This document shows, piece after piece, positions 56,760 through 64,000 of a stretch of 64,000 nt of DNA. The notes beneath the pieces were generated by a model. That model saw only the letters and a list, made by a program, of their open reading frames with translations, had not been told where the DNA came from and did not search any database. The stretch spans positions 430,549 through 494,548 of the forward strand of contig NZ_JAGXFD010000001.1 in NCBI RefSeq assembly GCF_020148005.1, in the 5' to 3' direction. The stretch comes from Modicisalibacter tunisiensis. GTDB taxonomy: Bacteria > Pseudomonadota > Gammaproteobacteria > Pseudomonadales > Halomonadaceae. Numbering within the stretch: position 1 is the first letter of the stretch; each line of letters starts with the position of its first letter. The position numbers and the translations under genes were made by a program.

Positions 56760-57746
56760 ATGTTCGCCATCGCCATCGATGACCAGCAGGGGTTGAACTG
56801 GCAGGAACAGGAGGCACCGCCGCGGCCCGGCCCCGGAGACGTGCGGATTCAGGTGGCCTGGGCCGGCATGAATCGCGCCGACCTGATGCAGCGGGCGGGC
56901 CACTACCCGCCGCCGCCGGGCGTGACCGACACCCTCGGTCTGGAAATCAGCGGCACGGTGGTCGAGGCCGGCCCGCGCGTCGAACGGCTGCGCCCGGGCG
57001 ACAAGGTCTGCGCCCTGCTGGCCGGCGGCGGCTACGCCGAGGAGGTGGTCGTCGACGCCGCCCAGGTGCTGCCGCTGCCCGCGGGCCTGGGGCTGCGGGA
57101 GGCCGCGGCCCTGCCCGAGGTCTTCGCCACGGCCTGGCTCAACCTGTTCATGGAGGGCGGGCTGCGCCACGTCGACGGCAGGCCCGAGCGGGTTCTGCTG
57201 CATGCCGGGGCCAGCGGCGTGGGGACCGCCGCGATCCAGCTCTGCAAGGCCTTCGACTACCCCTGCTTCGTGACGGTGGGCAGCGAGGCCAAGGTGGAGG
57301 CCTGCCGCCGCCTCGGCGCCGAGGCGGGCTGGAATCGCCACGACGGCAGCTTCGTCGACGCGGTCCGCGACTGGGGCGGTGCGGATGTCATCCTCGACCC
57401 GGTGGGGGCCGGCTACCTGGCGGACAACCAGCGCGTGCTGAACCAGGACGGCCGGCTGGTGCTGATCGGCCTGATGGGCGGGCGCACCGCCGAGCTGGAC
57501 ATGGGCCGCATGCTCATGAAACGCCAGCGCTTCATCGGTTCCACCCTGCGCAGCAAGTCGCCGCGCGCCAAGGGGGCCATCCTCGACAGCCTGCACACCC
57601 ACGTCTGGCCGCGTCTGAGCCGTGGCGAGATACGCCCGCTGATCGACCGCGACTGGCCGATCCAGCAGGCGGAGGCCGCGATGACCTATCTGGAAAGCAA
57701 CGAAAGCACCGGCAAGGTGCTGCTGGCGGTCAGCGGCGAGGGCTGA
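56760..57746 (+). CDS. zinc-free NAD(P)H quinone oxidoreductase (PIG3-like)
   Basis: The 328-residue MDR-superfamily enzyme is of the quinone-oxidoreductase/PIG3 type. The N-terminal half carries NRADLMQRAGHYPPPPG and LGLEISGTVVE, and the nucleotide site is LLHAGASGVGTAAIQLCKA near residue 145. It has no zinc-binding cysteines, and probably reduces quinones or enals with NADPH. GAGGAGAG precedes the ATG at 56760. It converges on an exonuclease-like gene. Confidence 0.92.
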   Translation: MFAIAIDDQQGLNWQEQEAPPRPGPGDVRIQVAWAGMNRADLMQRAGHYPPPPGVTDTLGLEISGTVVEAGPRVERLRPGDKVCALLAGGGYAEEVVVDAAQVLPLPAGLGLREAAALPEVFATAWLNLFMEGGLRHVDGRPERVLLHAGASGVGTAAIQLCKAFDYPCFVTVGSEAKVEACRRLGAEAGWNRHDGSFVDAVRDWGGADVILDPVGAGYLADNQRVLNQDGRLVLIGLMGGRTAELDMGRMLMKRQRFIGSTLRSKSPRAKGAILDSLHTHVWPRLSRGEIRPLIDRDWPIQQAEAAMTYLESNESTGKVLLAVSGEG

Positions 57747-57767
57747 CGACGCCACACCAGAGGCGGT

Positions 57768-58286
57768 TCAACGGGGCGTGTCGCGGCGCATCGCCGCGAC
57801 CGCCTCCCGGGTGCGCAGGTAGGTCAGCTGCAGCAGCCGGGCGTCCTCCCCGGCGCGGTGGCGCTGGATGCCGCGCTCCCGGATCAGACTTTCCTTGGTG
57901 CGCTTCCAGGCCGCCAGCTGCGCATCGCACAGCAGGGAGCGCAGCGCCTCGAGGCGAAAGCGGGGCAGCATCCCGGCGTGGTGGAACAGCAGCGACAGCC
58001 AGGTATTGTCGTAGCCCCAGCTGTCGCTGTAGGCGATGCCCGCCTCGCTCAGTTCGTCGTTGAGCCAGCGCGCCACTTCCTTCACCGGGTAGCCCTCGCG
58101 GGCCAGGCGATCGCGACTGATGCCGTGCAGCAGCTCCGCCTTGGGATCCCAGTGCGTCCATTCCGCCTGCGGCTGGATCAGGAAGGCACAGACGCTGCCG
58201 TCGCCCCGGGCCAGGCCGATCTCGATGGGATAGCTGCCGCGGCCAAAGCCGGACGCTTCGATATCGAGGAGAATGGGCAGCGTCAC
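57768..58286 (-). CDS. DEDDh-type 3'-5' exonuclease-like protein
   Basis: The 172-residue protein has the exonuclease motifs of the DEDDh group: Exo I DIEASG (Asp8, Glu10), a mid-protein Asp in SDSWGYDNTW (Exo II), and HRAGED with an Asp six residues after the His (Exo III, near 143-148). It is shorter than DnaQ and RNase T-like enzymes but should be a small nuclease on DNA or RNA ends. It is convergent with the quinone oxidoreductase gene and has a weak Shine-Dalgarno site before its ATG. Confidence 0.82.
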   Translation of the reverse strand: MTLPILLDIEASGFGRGSYPIEIGLARGDGSVCAFLIQPQAEWTHWDPKAELLHGISRDRLAREGYPVKEVARWLNDELSEAGIAYSDSWGYDNTWLSLLFHHAGMLPRFRLEALRSLLCDAQLAAWKRTKESLIRERGIQRHRAGEDARLLQLTYLRTREAVAAMRRDTPR

Positions 58287-58362
58287 ATCAGCGGTCCTTT
58301 GTCATTGACGAACGATGCCCGGCCCGGAGTCGGGACGTTCCGGAGCGCGAGCAGACGAGCGC

Positions 58363-58396
58363 GCCGGTGACTGCCGCCCGGGGCGCAGTCACCGGC
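58363..58396. other. long perfect inverted repeat between the exonuclease and Sel1 genes
   Basis: The perfect 12-bp stem GCCGGTGACTGC/GCAGTCACCGGC encloses a 10-base GC-rich loop, about 65 bp downstream of the Sel1 gene on the minus strand and 77 bp upstream of the exonuclease gene. It has no T-run. It may terminate the Sel1 transcript or act as an operator. Confidence 0.55.
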
Positions 58397-58461
58397 TCTC
58401 GCCAGCTATCTAGCCTAAGGGGTTGTGGCCTCGGGGGCGAGCCCCGGGAGCCGAATTCCCG

Positions 58462-58971
58462 TCAGTGGGTCAGCGCACCGGGCTCGGCGTGAGTCTCGCC
58501 GAGCTGGTGGCGCTCGGCCAGCGCCTGCCACTGGGCGGCCCGCCGCGGGTCCACGGACAGGCCCAGCTCGCCACGCCGATAGGCCTCCGCCAGGCGCCGG
58601 GCCGCCGGGGCATAACCGGCCTCGCCGGCACGGGCATACCAGGTCACGGCATGGTCGTCGCGGCGCGGATACTGCGCGCAGCCATGCTCGTAGATGGAGG
58701 CCGCCTGGTACTGGGCCTGGACATCGCCGGTCTGGGCGGCCTGCAGCACGTAGCGGGCGCCCCGGGCCTTGTCCTGGGGAGAGATGCCGCGCTGGAAGAG
58801 CATGTGCCCGTAGACCGAGAGCGCGGTGATGTGACCGGCATCGGCACAGCGCTGGAGCAGGCGCAGCGTCAGACGCTGGGTGCGCGGCGAACGCGGTAGC
58901 CAGCGGGTATGGAAGAGTTGTTCGGCCAGCCGAAATTCGAGCCGGGTGAACAGGGAAGATGCCTGCGGCAT
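58462..58971 (-). CDS. Sel1-like (TPR) repeat protein
   Basis: The 169-residue cytoplasmic protein contains Sel1-type repeats, for example ALSVYGHMLFQRG, AQYQAASIYEHGC and AARRLAEAYRRGE, which form helical pairs for protein binding. The longer open frame to 59112 adds a non-conserved Arg-rich region, so the ATG at 58971, with AAGG nine bases upstream, is preferred. No partner is evident. Confidence 0.78.
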   Translation of the reverse strand: MPQASSLFTRLEFRLAEQLFHTRWLPRSPRTQRLTLRLLQRCADAGHITALSVYGHMLFQRGISPQDKARGARYVLQAAQTGDVQAQYQAASIYEHGCAQYPRRDDHAVTWYARAGEAGYAPAARRLAEAYRRGELGLSVDPRRAAQWQALAERHQLGETHAEPGALTH

Positions 58972-59192
58972 GGCGATAGACCTTGATCGAGTTTGCCTTG
59001 GGTGACGACGCCGACCTTGCTCCACTCCTGAGCCCAGCCCACGCCTCATCTCCTGACTGCCAACCGTCCGGACCTCCGCCGGAGCGACGGGGCGCAAGCA
59101 TACGCCCACCACAGGCCCGACTCAACCCCTCGATTGCCGCCCTTTTCGCCCCCCGTTACCATGCCGTTTTCCCCACTTCACGGAGCCCCCTC

Positions 59193-60224
59193 ATGGAGTA
59201 CCGTCCGCTAGGCGATACCGGCCTCGATGTCAGCCGCCTGTGCCTGGGCACGATGACGTTCGGCGAGCAGAACAGCGAGGCCGACGCCCACCAGCAGCTC
59301 GATCGCGCCGTCGCATTCGGCATCAATTTCATCGACACGGCCGAGATGTATCCGGTGCCGCCCAGGGCCGAGACCCAGGGGCTGACCGAGGCCTACATCG
59401 GCACCTGGCTCAAGGCGCGCGGCAAGCGCAATGACCTGATCATCGCCACCAAGGCGGCCGGCCCCCGCCTGAGCCACATCCGCGGCGGCCCGCGCTTCAC
59501 CCGCGAGCATCTGCACGCCGCGGTCGACGCCAGCCTGGCCCGGCTGCAGACCGACTATATCGACCTCTACCAGCTGCACTGGCCGGACCGCAGCACCAAT
59601 ACCTTCGGCAAGCTCGGCTATGCGCCCGACCCCGACGAGGAGGTCACGCCACTGGAGGAAACCTTGGCCGCGCTCAAGGAGCTGGTGGACGCCGGCAAGA
59701 TCCGCGCCATCGGGCTGTCCAACGAGACGCCCTGGGGCGTGATGCGCTGCCTTCACCTGGCCGAGACGCAGGGCCTACCGCGGGTCGCCAGCATCCAGAA
59801 CCCCTACAGCCTGCTCAACCGCAGCTTCGAGGTGGGGCTGGCGGAGATCGCCCACCGCGAGAACGTCGGCCTGCTGGCCTACTCGCCGCTGGCCTTCGGC
59901 GTGCTGTCGGGCAAGTATCTCGACGGCGCGCGCCCGCCGCAGGGCCGGCTGACCCTGTTCGAGCGTTTCCAGCGCTACACCTCCGATGTCGCCGAGGAGG
60001 CGACCCGCGCCTACGTCGACATTGCACGCCGTCACGATCTGGACCCGGCGCAGATGGCACTGGCCTTCGTCAATTCGCGTCCCTTCCTGACCAGCAACAT
60101 CATCGGTGCCACGACCCTGGAGCAGCTCGAGAGCAACCTGGCAAGCGAGTCCCTGTCGCTCGACAGCACCGTGCTCGAGGAGATCGAGGCCGTCCACCGG
60201 CGGATTTCCAACCCCTGCCCGTGA
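59193..60224 (+). CDS. aldo/keto reductase (Tas-like)
   Basis: The 343-residue AKR-fold protein has the catalytic Asp-Tyr pair in FIDTAEMYPVPP near 50-60, where family members place Asp and Tyr, and Lys in IIATKAAG near 85. The QLHWPDRSTNTFG segment is characteristic of Tas. Cofactor binding is through GLSNETPWGVM and IIGATTLEQLESNL. It reduces carbonyls with NADPH; the natural substrate is unknown. CGGAG precedes the ATG. Confidence 0.92.
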   Translation: MEYRPLGDTGLDVSRLCLGTMTFGEQNSEADAHQQLDRAVAFGINFIDTAEMYPVPPRAETQGLTEAYIGTWLKARGKRNDLIIATKAAGPRLSHIRGGPRFTREHLHAAVDASLARLQTDYIDLYQLHWPDRSTNTFGKLGYAPDPDEEVTPLEETLAALKELVDAGKIRAIGLSNETPWGVMRCLHLAETQGLPRVASIQNPYSLLNRSFEVGLAEIAHRENVGLLAYSPLAFGVLSGKYLDGARPPQGRLTLFERFQRYTSDVAEEATRAYVDIARRHDLDPAQMALAFVNSRPFLTSNIIGATTLEQLESNLASESLSLDSTVLEEIEAVHRRISNPCP

Positions 60225-60240
60225 GCCCATGAGGCCGATA

Positions 60241-60263
60241 GCGGGGGCCGTATCGGCCCCCGC
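60241..60263 (+). terminator. GC hairpin after the aldo/keto reductase gene
   Basis: The perfect 9-bp stem GCGGGGGCC/GGCCCCCGC with a 5-base loop starts 17 bp after the stop. The T-run is missing. Confidence 0.55.
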
Positions 60264-60317
60264 CGCCACGCTTGGTATACTCGCCGGCCTGACCCCGCGC
60301 TGCTTCAGGAGCCCCGC

Positions 60318-61100
60318 ATGCTGAGCGTGATTTCTCCGGCCAAGACGCTGGACTTCGATACCCCGCCGACCACGGCGCGCTATACCCAGCCGGACTATCT
60401 GCAACACAGTCAGGCGCTGATCGACATCCTGCGCGAGTACTCGCCACAGCAGCTGGCCGAGCTCATGGGCATCAGCGACAAGCTGGCGGGTCTCAACGCC
60501 GCCCGCTACGGCGAATGGCAAACGCCCTTCACGCCCGACAACGCCAAGCCTGCCGCCCAGGCCTTCCAGGGCGATGTCTACCAGGGCCTCGATGCCGCGA
60601 GCTTCAGCGAGGCCGACAACGACTTCGCCCAGGCGCATCTGCGCATTCTCTCCGGCCTCTACGGCCTGCTGCGCCCGCTGGACCTGATTCAGCCCTATCG
60701 CCTGGAGATGGGCACGCGCCTGCCCAACCCGGCCGGCAAGGACCTCTACGCCTTCTGGAAGGCGCGCCTGACAGCGGATCTGGAGGCGGCCGTGGCCGAC
60801 AGCGGCACGCCGGTGCTGGTCAACCTCGCCTCCAACGAGTACTTCAAGGCTATCGATACCCGGCGGCTTTCGGCGCGGGTCATCTCGCCGGTATTCAAGG
60901 ATGCCAGGAACGGCCAGTACAAGATCATCAGCTTCTATGCCAAGAAGGCCCGCGGGCTGATGAGCGCCTGGCTGATCCGCGAGCGCATCGATGACCCGGA
61001 GACGCTGAAGGCCTTCGACGTGGCGGGCTACCGCCATGCCCCGGCGCTGTCCCGGGAAAACGCACCGGTCTTCGTGCGCGAGGAGTCGGCACGCCCCTGA
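60318..61100 (+). CDS. yaaA: peroxide stress protein YaaA
   Basis: The 260-residue protein of the YaaA/DUF328 family begins [12 protein letters not shown] and contains [22 protein letters not shown] and [12 protein letters not shown]. coli YaaA is induced by peroxide, binds DNA and lowers free iron to limit oxidative damage. It is transcribed from its own unit between the reductase and a Tim44-like gene. Confidence 0.95.
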   Translation: MLSVISPAKTLDFDTPPTTARYTQPDYLQHSQALIDILREYSPQQLAELMGISDKLAGLNAARYGEWQTPFTPDNAKPAAQAFQGDVYQGLDAASFSEADNDFAQAHLRILSGLYGLLRPLDLIQPYRLEMGTRLPNPAGKDLYAFWKARLTADLEAAVADSGTPVLVNLASNEYFKAIDTRRLSARVISPVFKDARNGQYKIISFYAKKARGLMSAWLIRERIDDPETLKAFDVAGYRHAPALSRENAPVFVREESARP

Positions 61101-61208
61101 CGGGACCATCGGCGGCCGACACCGCCGGTTTTCCGCACTTCGGTTCACGCCATATTCAGTCAGAGCCGGTAGAATGGGAGGGCTGTTTCACCCTTCTGGA
61201 GACTGTCC

Positions 61209-62033
61209 ATGCGTAACCTGTTCGTCATGCTGCTGGTCGGCCTGCTCGGCTTCGGACTGGCGGTTGATCACGCCGAGGCGCGCCGCCTGGGAGGCGGCAA
61301 GAGCATCGGTTCCTATTCCCGCTCCACCAGCAGCCACAGCACCACCACTCAGCGCAGCACCGGCACCACCCACAGCAAGCCGTCCAAGGGGCTGTCGCGC
61401 TTTGCCGGCCCGCTGGCCGGGCTGCTCGCCGGCGGCCTGCTGGCCTCGCTGTTCTTCGGCGGCGCCTTCGACGGCTTCCGCTTCATGGATATCCTGCTGA
61501 TCGCCCTGATCGCCTGGCTGGCCTTCCGCTTCCTGCGGGCGCGCCGGGCCGCGACCGCCAGCGGCCCGCATCACCAGGCCCGCAACACCCACACCGTCGA
61601 CAATGACAATACCGTCCCCGGTTCCTTCGGTGCTGCCGGCGGCCTCGGTGCCGGTGCGGCGGGCACGCCGAGCTGGTTCAACAAGGAACGCTTCCTCAAC
61701 GAGGCCAAGCAGCACTTCATGGAGCTGCAGCGGGCCTGGGACAACAACGACCTGCCCAAGATCCAGGACTACGTGACGCCTTCGCTCTACAACCTGCTGC
61801 GCGAGCAGCGCGCCAACGAGCCGGCCAACAACCGCACCGAGATCGTGCGCCTGTTCGTCGAGCTCGGCGACGTGCGCGAGCACGGCACCCAGGCCGAGGC
61901 CTCGGTGATCTTCCACGGCATCATGGACGAGAACGGGGAACACAACGAGTTCAACGAGACCTGGCACCTGATCCGGGAGCTTCGTGACGGTGCCCCCTGG
62001 CACATCCAGGGCATCGAGCAGAACCCGAGCTGA
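61209..62033 (+). CDS. Tim44-like domain membrane protein
   Basis: The 274-residue protein has a signal peptide (cleavage near DHAEARR, residue 24), a Ser/Thr-rich linker, a membrane hairpin at about 68-108 (GPLAGLLAGGLLASLFFGG and DILLIALIAWLAFRFL) and a C-terminal Tim44-like domain (about 155-274) that resembles the matrix-exposed domain of Tim44. It probably works in the inner membrane or periplasm in an undefined assembly or trafficking role. It ends before a strong bidirectional terminator. Confidence 0.9.
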   Translation: MRNLFVMLLVGLLGFGLAVDHAEARRLGGGKSIGSYSRSTSSHSTTTQRSTGTTHSKPSKGLSRFAGPLAGLLAGGLLASLFFGGAFDGFRFMDILLIALIAWLAFRFLRARRAATASGPHHQARNTHTVDNDNTVPGSFGAAGGLGAGAAGTPSWFNKERFLNEAKQHFMELQRAWDNNDLPKIQDYVTPSLYNLLREQRANEPANNRTEIVRLFVELGDVREHGTQAEASVIFHGIMDENGEHNEFNETWHLIRELRDGAPWHIQGIEQNPS

Positions 62034-62052
62034 TCCTCGTCCGCAAAAACGC

Positions 62053-62083
62053 AAAAAGCCAGCCGATGTCGGCTGGCTTTTTT
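62053..62083. terminator. bidirectional rho-independent terminator
   Basis: AAAAAGCCAGCCGA and CGGCTGGCTTTTTT form a perfect stem with a short loop, A-rich on one side and T-rich on the other. It serves the Tim44-like gene and the convergent small lipoprotein gene. Confidence 0.92.
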
Positions 62084-62116
62084 GAGGGACGGGGCTCTCG
62101 TTACTGAAACGCAGTT

Positions 62117-62314
62117 TCAGTTCTGGGCATTCTCCGCCGCGTCCTGAACGTCCTCGCCCATTTCCTCGACGCTGTCACCGGCATTCTCCGCCGCCTGGTC
62201 GATGTTCTCGCCGGCTTCCTCGGCCGGGCCGTCATCATCACAGGCCGCCAGACCACCCAGCGTCAGGGCCATCAGCAGAACCAGTCCCGCCTTGCGCAGC
62301 ATGCTTGCGTGCAT
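62117..62314 (-). CDS. small lipoprotein with acidic mature part
   Basis: The 65-residue protein has a lipobox ending GGLAAC, so Cys25 should be lipidated. It is followed by Asp-Asp-Asp and a repeated acidic helix (QAAENAGDSVEEMGEDVQDAAE). Asp immediately after the lipidated Cys is the classical signal for retention in the inner membrane. It resembles entericidin-type lipoproteins in size only. AGGAGG lies just before the ATG at 62314; the ATG at 62302 is an alternative. Confidence 0.75.
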   Translation of the reverse strand: MHASMLRKAGLVLLMALTLGGLAACDDDGPAEEAGENIDQAAENAGDSVEEMGEDVQDAAENAQN

Positions 62315-62537
62315 CTTCTCCTCCTGAGAAACGTGTCGGGTTTGCCCTGTCCACCATAATCGGCTCATGCGAAAAACGCCAACAGGGACTGCCAGACAAG
62401 ATCAGCCGCAGCTCGTGCCCGTTTCGGGATGGCGGACTGAGTGGCGTGTCCAGCTCTGGCGAGTTGGAGAGTCCAGGTGAGGGTCAGGTCGGGAATCCGC
62501 GAAGCGCCCGCGGCAGGTTTTTCGGCCCCTGAAACGC
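62315..62537. other. gene-free stretch between the lipoprotein gene and the rRNA terminator
   Basis: No convincing gene or tRNA is visible. The lipoprotein promoter should lie here. An 8-bp hairpin with one G-T pair (TCCAGCTC/GAGTTGGA, about 62449-62468) is the only structure I noted. Confidence 0.4.
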
Positions 62538-62564
62538 AAAAACCCCGGCCGTTGGGCCGGGGTT
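62538..62564 (-). terminator. rRNA operon terminator
   Basis: The perfect 10-bp stem AACCCCGGCC/GGCCGGGGTT is followed on the minus strand by TTTTTGCG, 14 bp after the 5S rRNA end. Confidence 0.9.
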
Positions 62565-62577
62565 TCGCGGGATAGAT

Positions 62578-62694
62578 GCCTGACGATGACCTACTCTCGC
62601 ATGGAGAAGCTCCACACTACCATCGGCGCTAAGCGGTTTCACTGCTGAGTTCGGCATGGGATCAGGTGGGACCCGCTTGCTATGGTCGTCAGGC
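62578..62694 (-). rRNA. rrf: 5S ribosomal RNA
   Basis: On the minus strand the 117-nt sequence begins GCCTGACGACCATAGC and contains the conserved GATCCCATGCCGAACTC loop C/helix III region and GCGAGAGTAGGTC near the end. Its 5' and 3' termini pair (GCCTGACGA with TCGTCAGGC), as expected for 5S. It is the last gene of an rRNA operon and is followed by a terminator. Confidence 0.96.
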
Positions 62695-62840
62695 GTAACT
62701 CTGGCACGCTGGGTGGCAGTTGCCGGGCCAGCGCCCTGTTTACCTGTCTTCAACAATGGGAATCAAGCGACACTCGATCGACTCGCGCGTATCCGCGCTG
62801 TGTCTCGCCCATGGGCCACGCAGACCCCTTGGGTGTTATA
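62695..62840 (-). other. 23S-5S intergenic spacer
   Basis: The 146-bp spacer contains no tRNA-like cloverleaf. It presumably holds processing stems for RNase III/E. Confidence 0.7.

Positions 62841-64000
<1,160 letters not shown>

Noticed and set aside
62695..62840. tRNA gene in the 23S-5S spacer
   Set aside because: No T-loop (GGTTCGAAT-type) or cloverleaf arms are visible.

Overview
The window is a GC-rich, gene-dense stretch of a bacterial chromosome. It looks like a marine or halophilic gammaproteobacterium of the Halomonadaceae (Halomonas-like). This is inferred from the rpsU-dnaG-rpoD operon, the surA-pdxA-rsmA-apaG-apaH order behind lptD, the amgK-murU pair, phaR and the halomonad-like proteins. 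No species can be named. There is no prophage, CRISPR array, tRNA gene or intact insertion sequence. Most of the window is core housekeeping DNA, with one accessory-looking cluster at the left end and a ribosomal RNA operon running off the right end.

Layout: (1) 0.3-4.6 kb, a tightly overlapping run encoding a thermostable-hemolysin/GNAT-like protein, an acyl-AMP ligase, a haem-oxygenase-like putative di-metal oxidase, a short-chain dehydrogenase and a secreted TPR protein. This is the best candidate for an undescribed pathway. (2) 4.6-5.05 kb, a gene-free stretch with a structured dispersed repeat and a MITE-like element. (3) 5-15 kb, a flavin monooxygenase, a YceI/cytochrome b561/YceI group, transaldolase, a PhoQ/PhoP-like two-component operon with a PepSY protein and candidate operator repeats, and a K+ channel. 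(4) 13.7-24.2 kb, pobA (frameshifted as read) with its AraC regulator, a multicopper oxidase, the glutathione-dependent formaldehyde pathway (frmA, fghA), a Crp-type regulator, and serine deaminase with a divergent LysR regulator. (5) 24.3-31.7 kb, the macromolecular synthesis operon (rpsU-dnaG-rpoD), tsaD with a duplicated 3' end, plsY, folB and folK. (6) 31.7-46.3 kb, cca, glpE, apaH, apaG, rsmA, pdxA, surA and lptD on the minus strand, divergent amgK-murU, then OsmC-like, coq7, HIT, prkB, thioesterase and purD. (7) 46.4-62.3 kb, phaR, rsmE, a soluble PAS chemoreceptor, mltB, cnoX, a PatB-type lyase, several small or hypothetical genes, ybaK, a LOG protein, oxidoreductases, yaaA, a Tim44-like protein and a small lipoprotein. 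(8) 62.5-64 kb, 5S rRNA and the 3' part of 23S rRNA on the minus strand.

Functional links: lptD and surA serve outer-membrane biogenesis, and murU/amgK/mltB serve peptidoglycan recycling. frmA/fghA detoxify formaldehyde. folB/folK make folate. rsmA/rsmE/tsaD/cca/ybaK act on rRNA, tRNA or translation quality. phaR points to polyhydroxyalkanoate storage. The left cluster is unassigned.

The main non-coding observations are two copies of a roughly 157-nt element (4629-4785 and 28743-28901) whose central hairpin is conserved by compensatory change, and a roughly 164-bp element with imperfect terminal inverted repeats (4854-5017). Others are a 79-bp duplication at the end of tsaD, a single extra G that breaks pobA, a 9+9 bp palindrome between pobA and its regulator, and 11-bp-spaced direct repeats in front of the PepSY/response-regulator operon. 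All positions and alignments were worked out by eye; no database search was possible.
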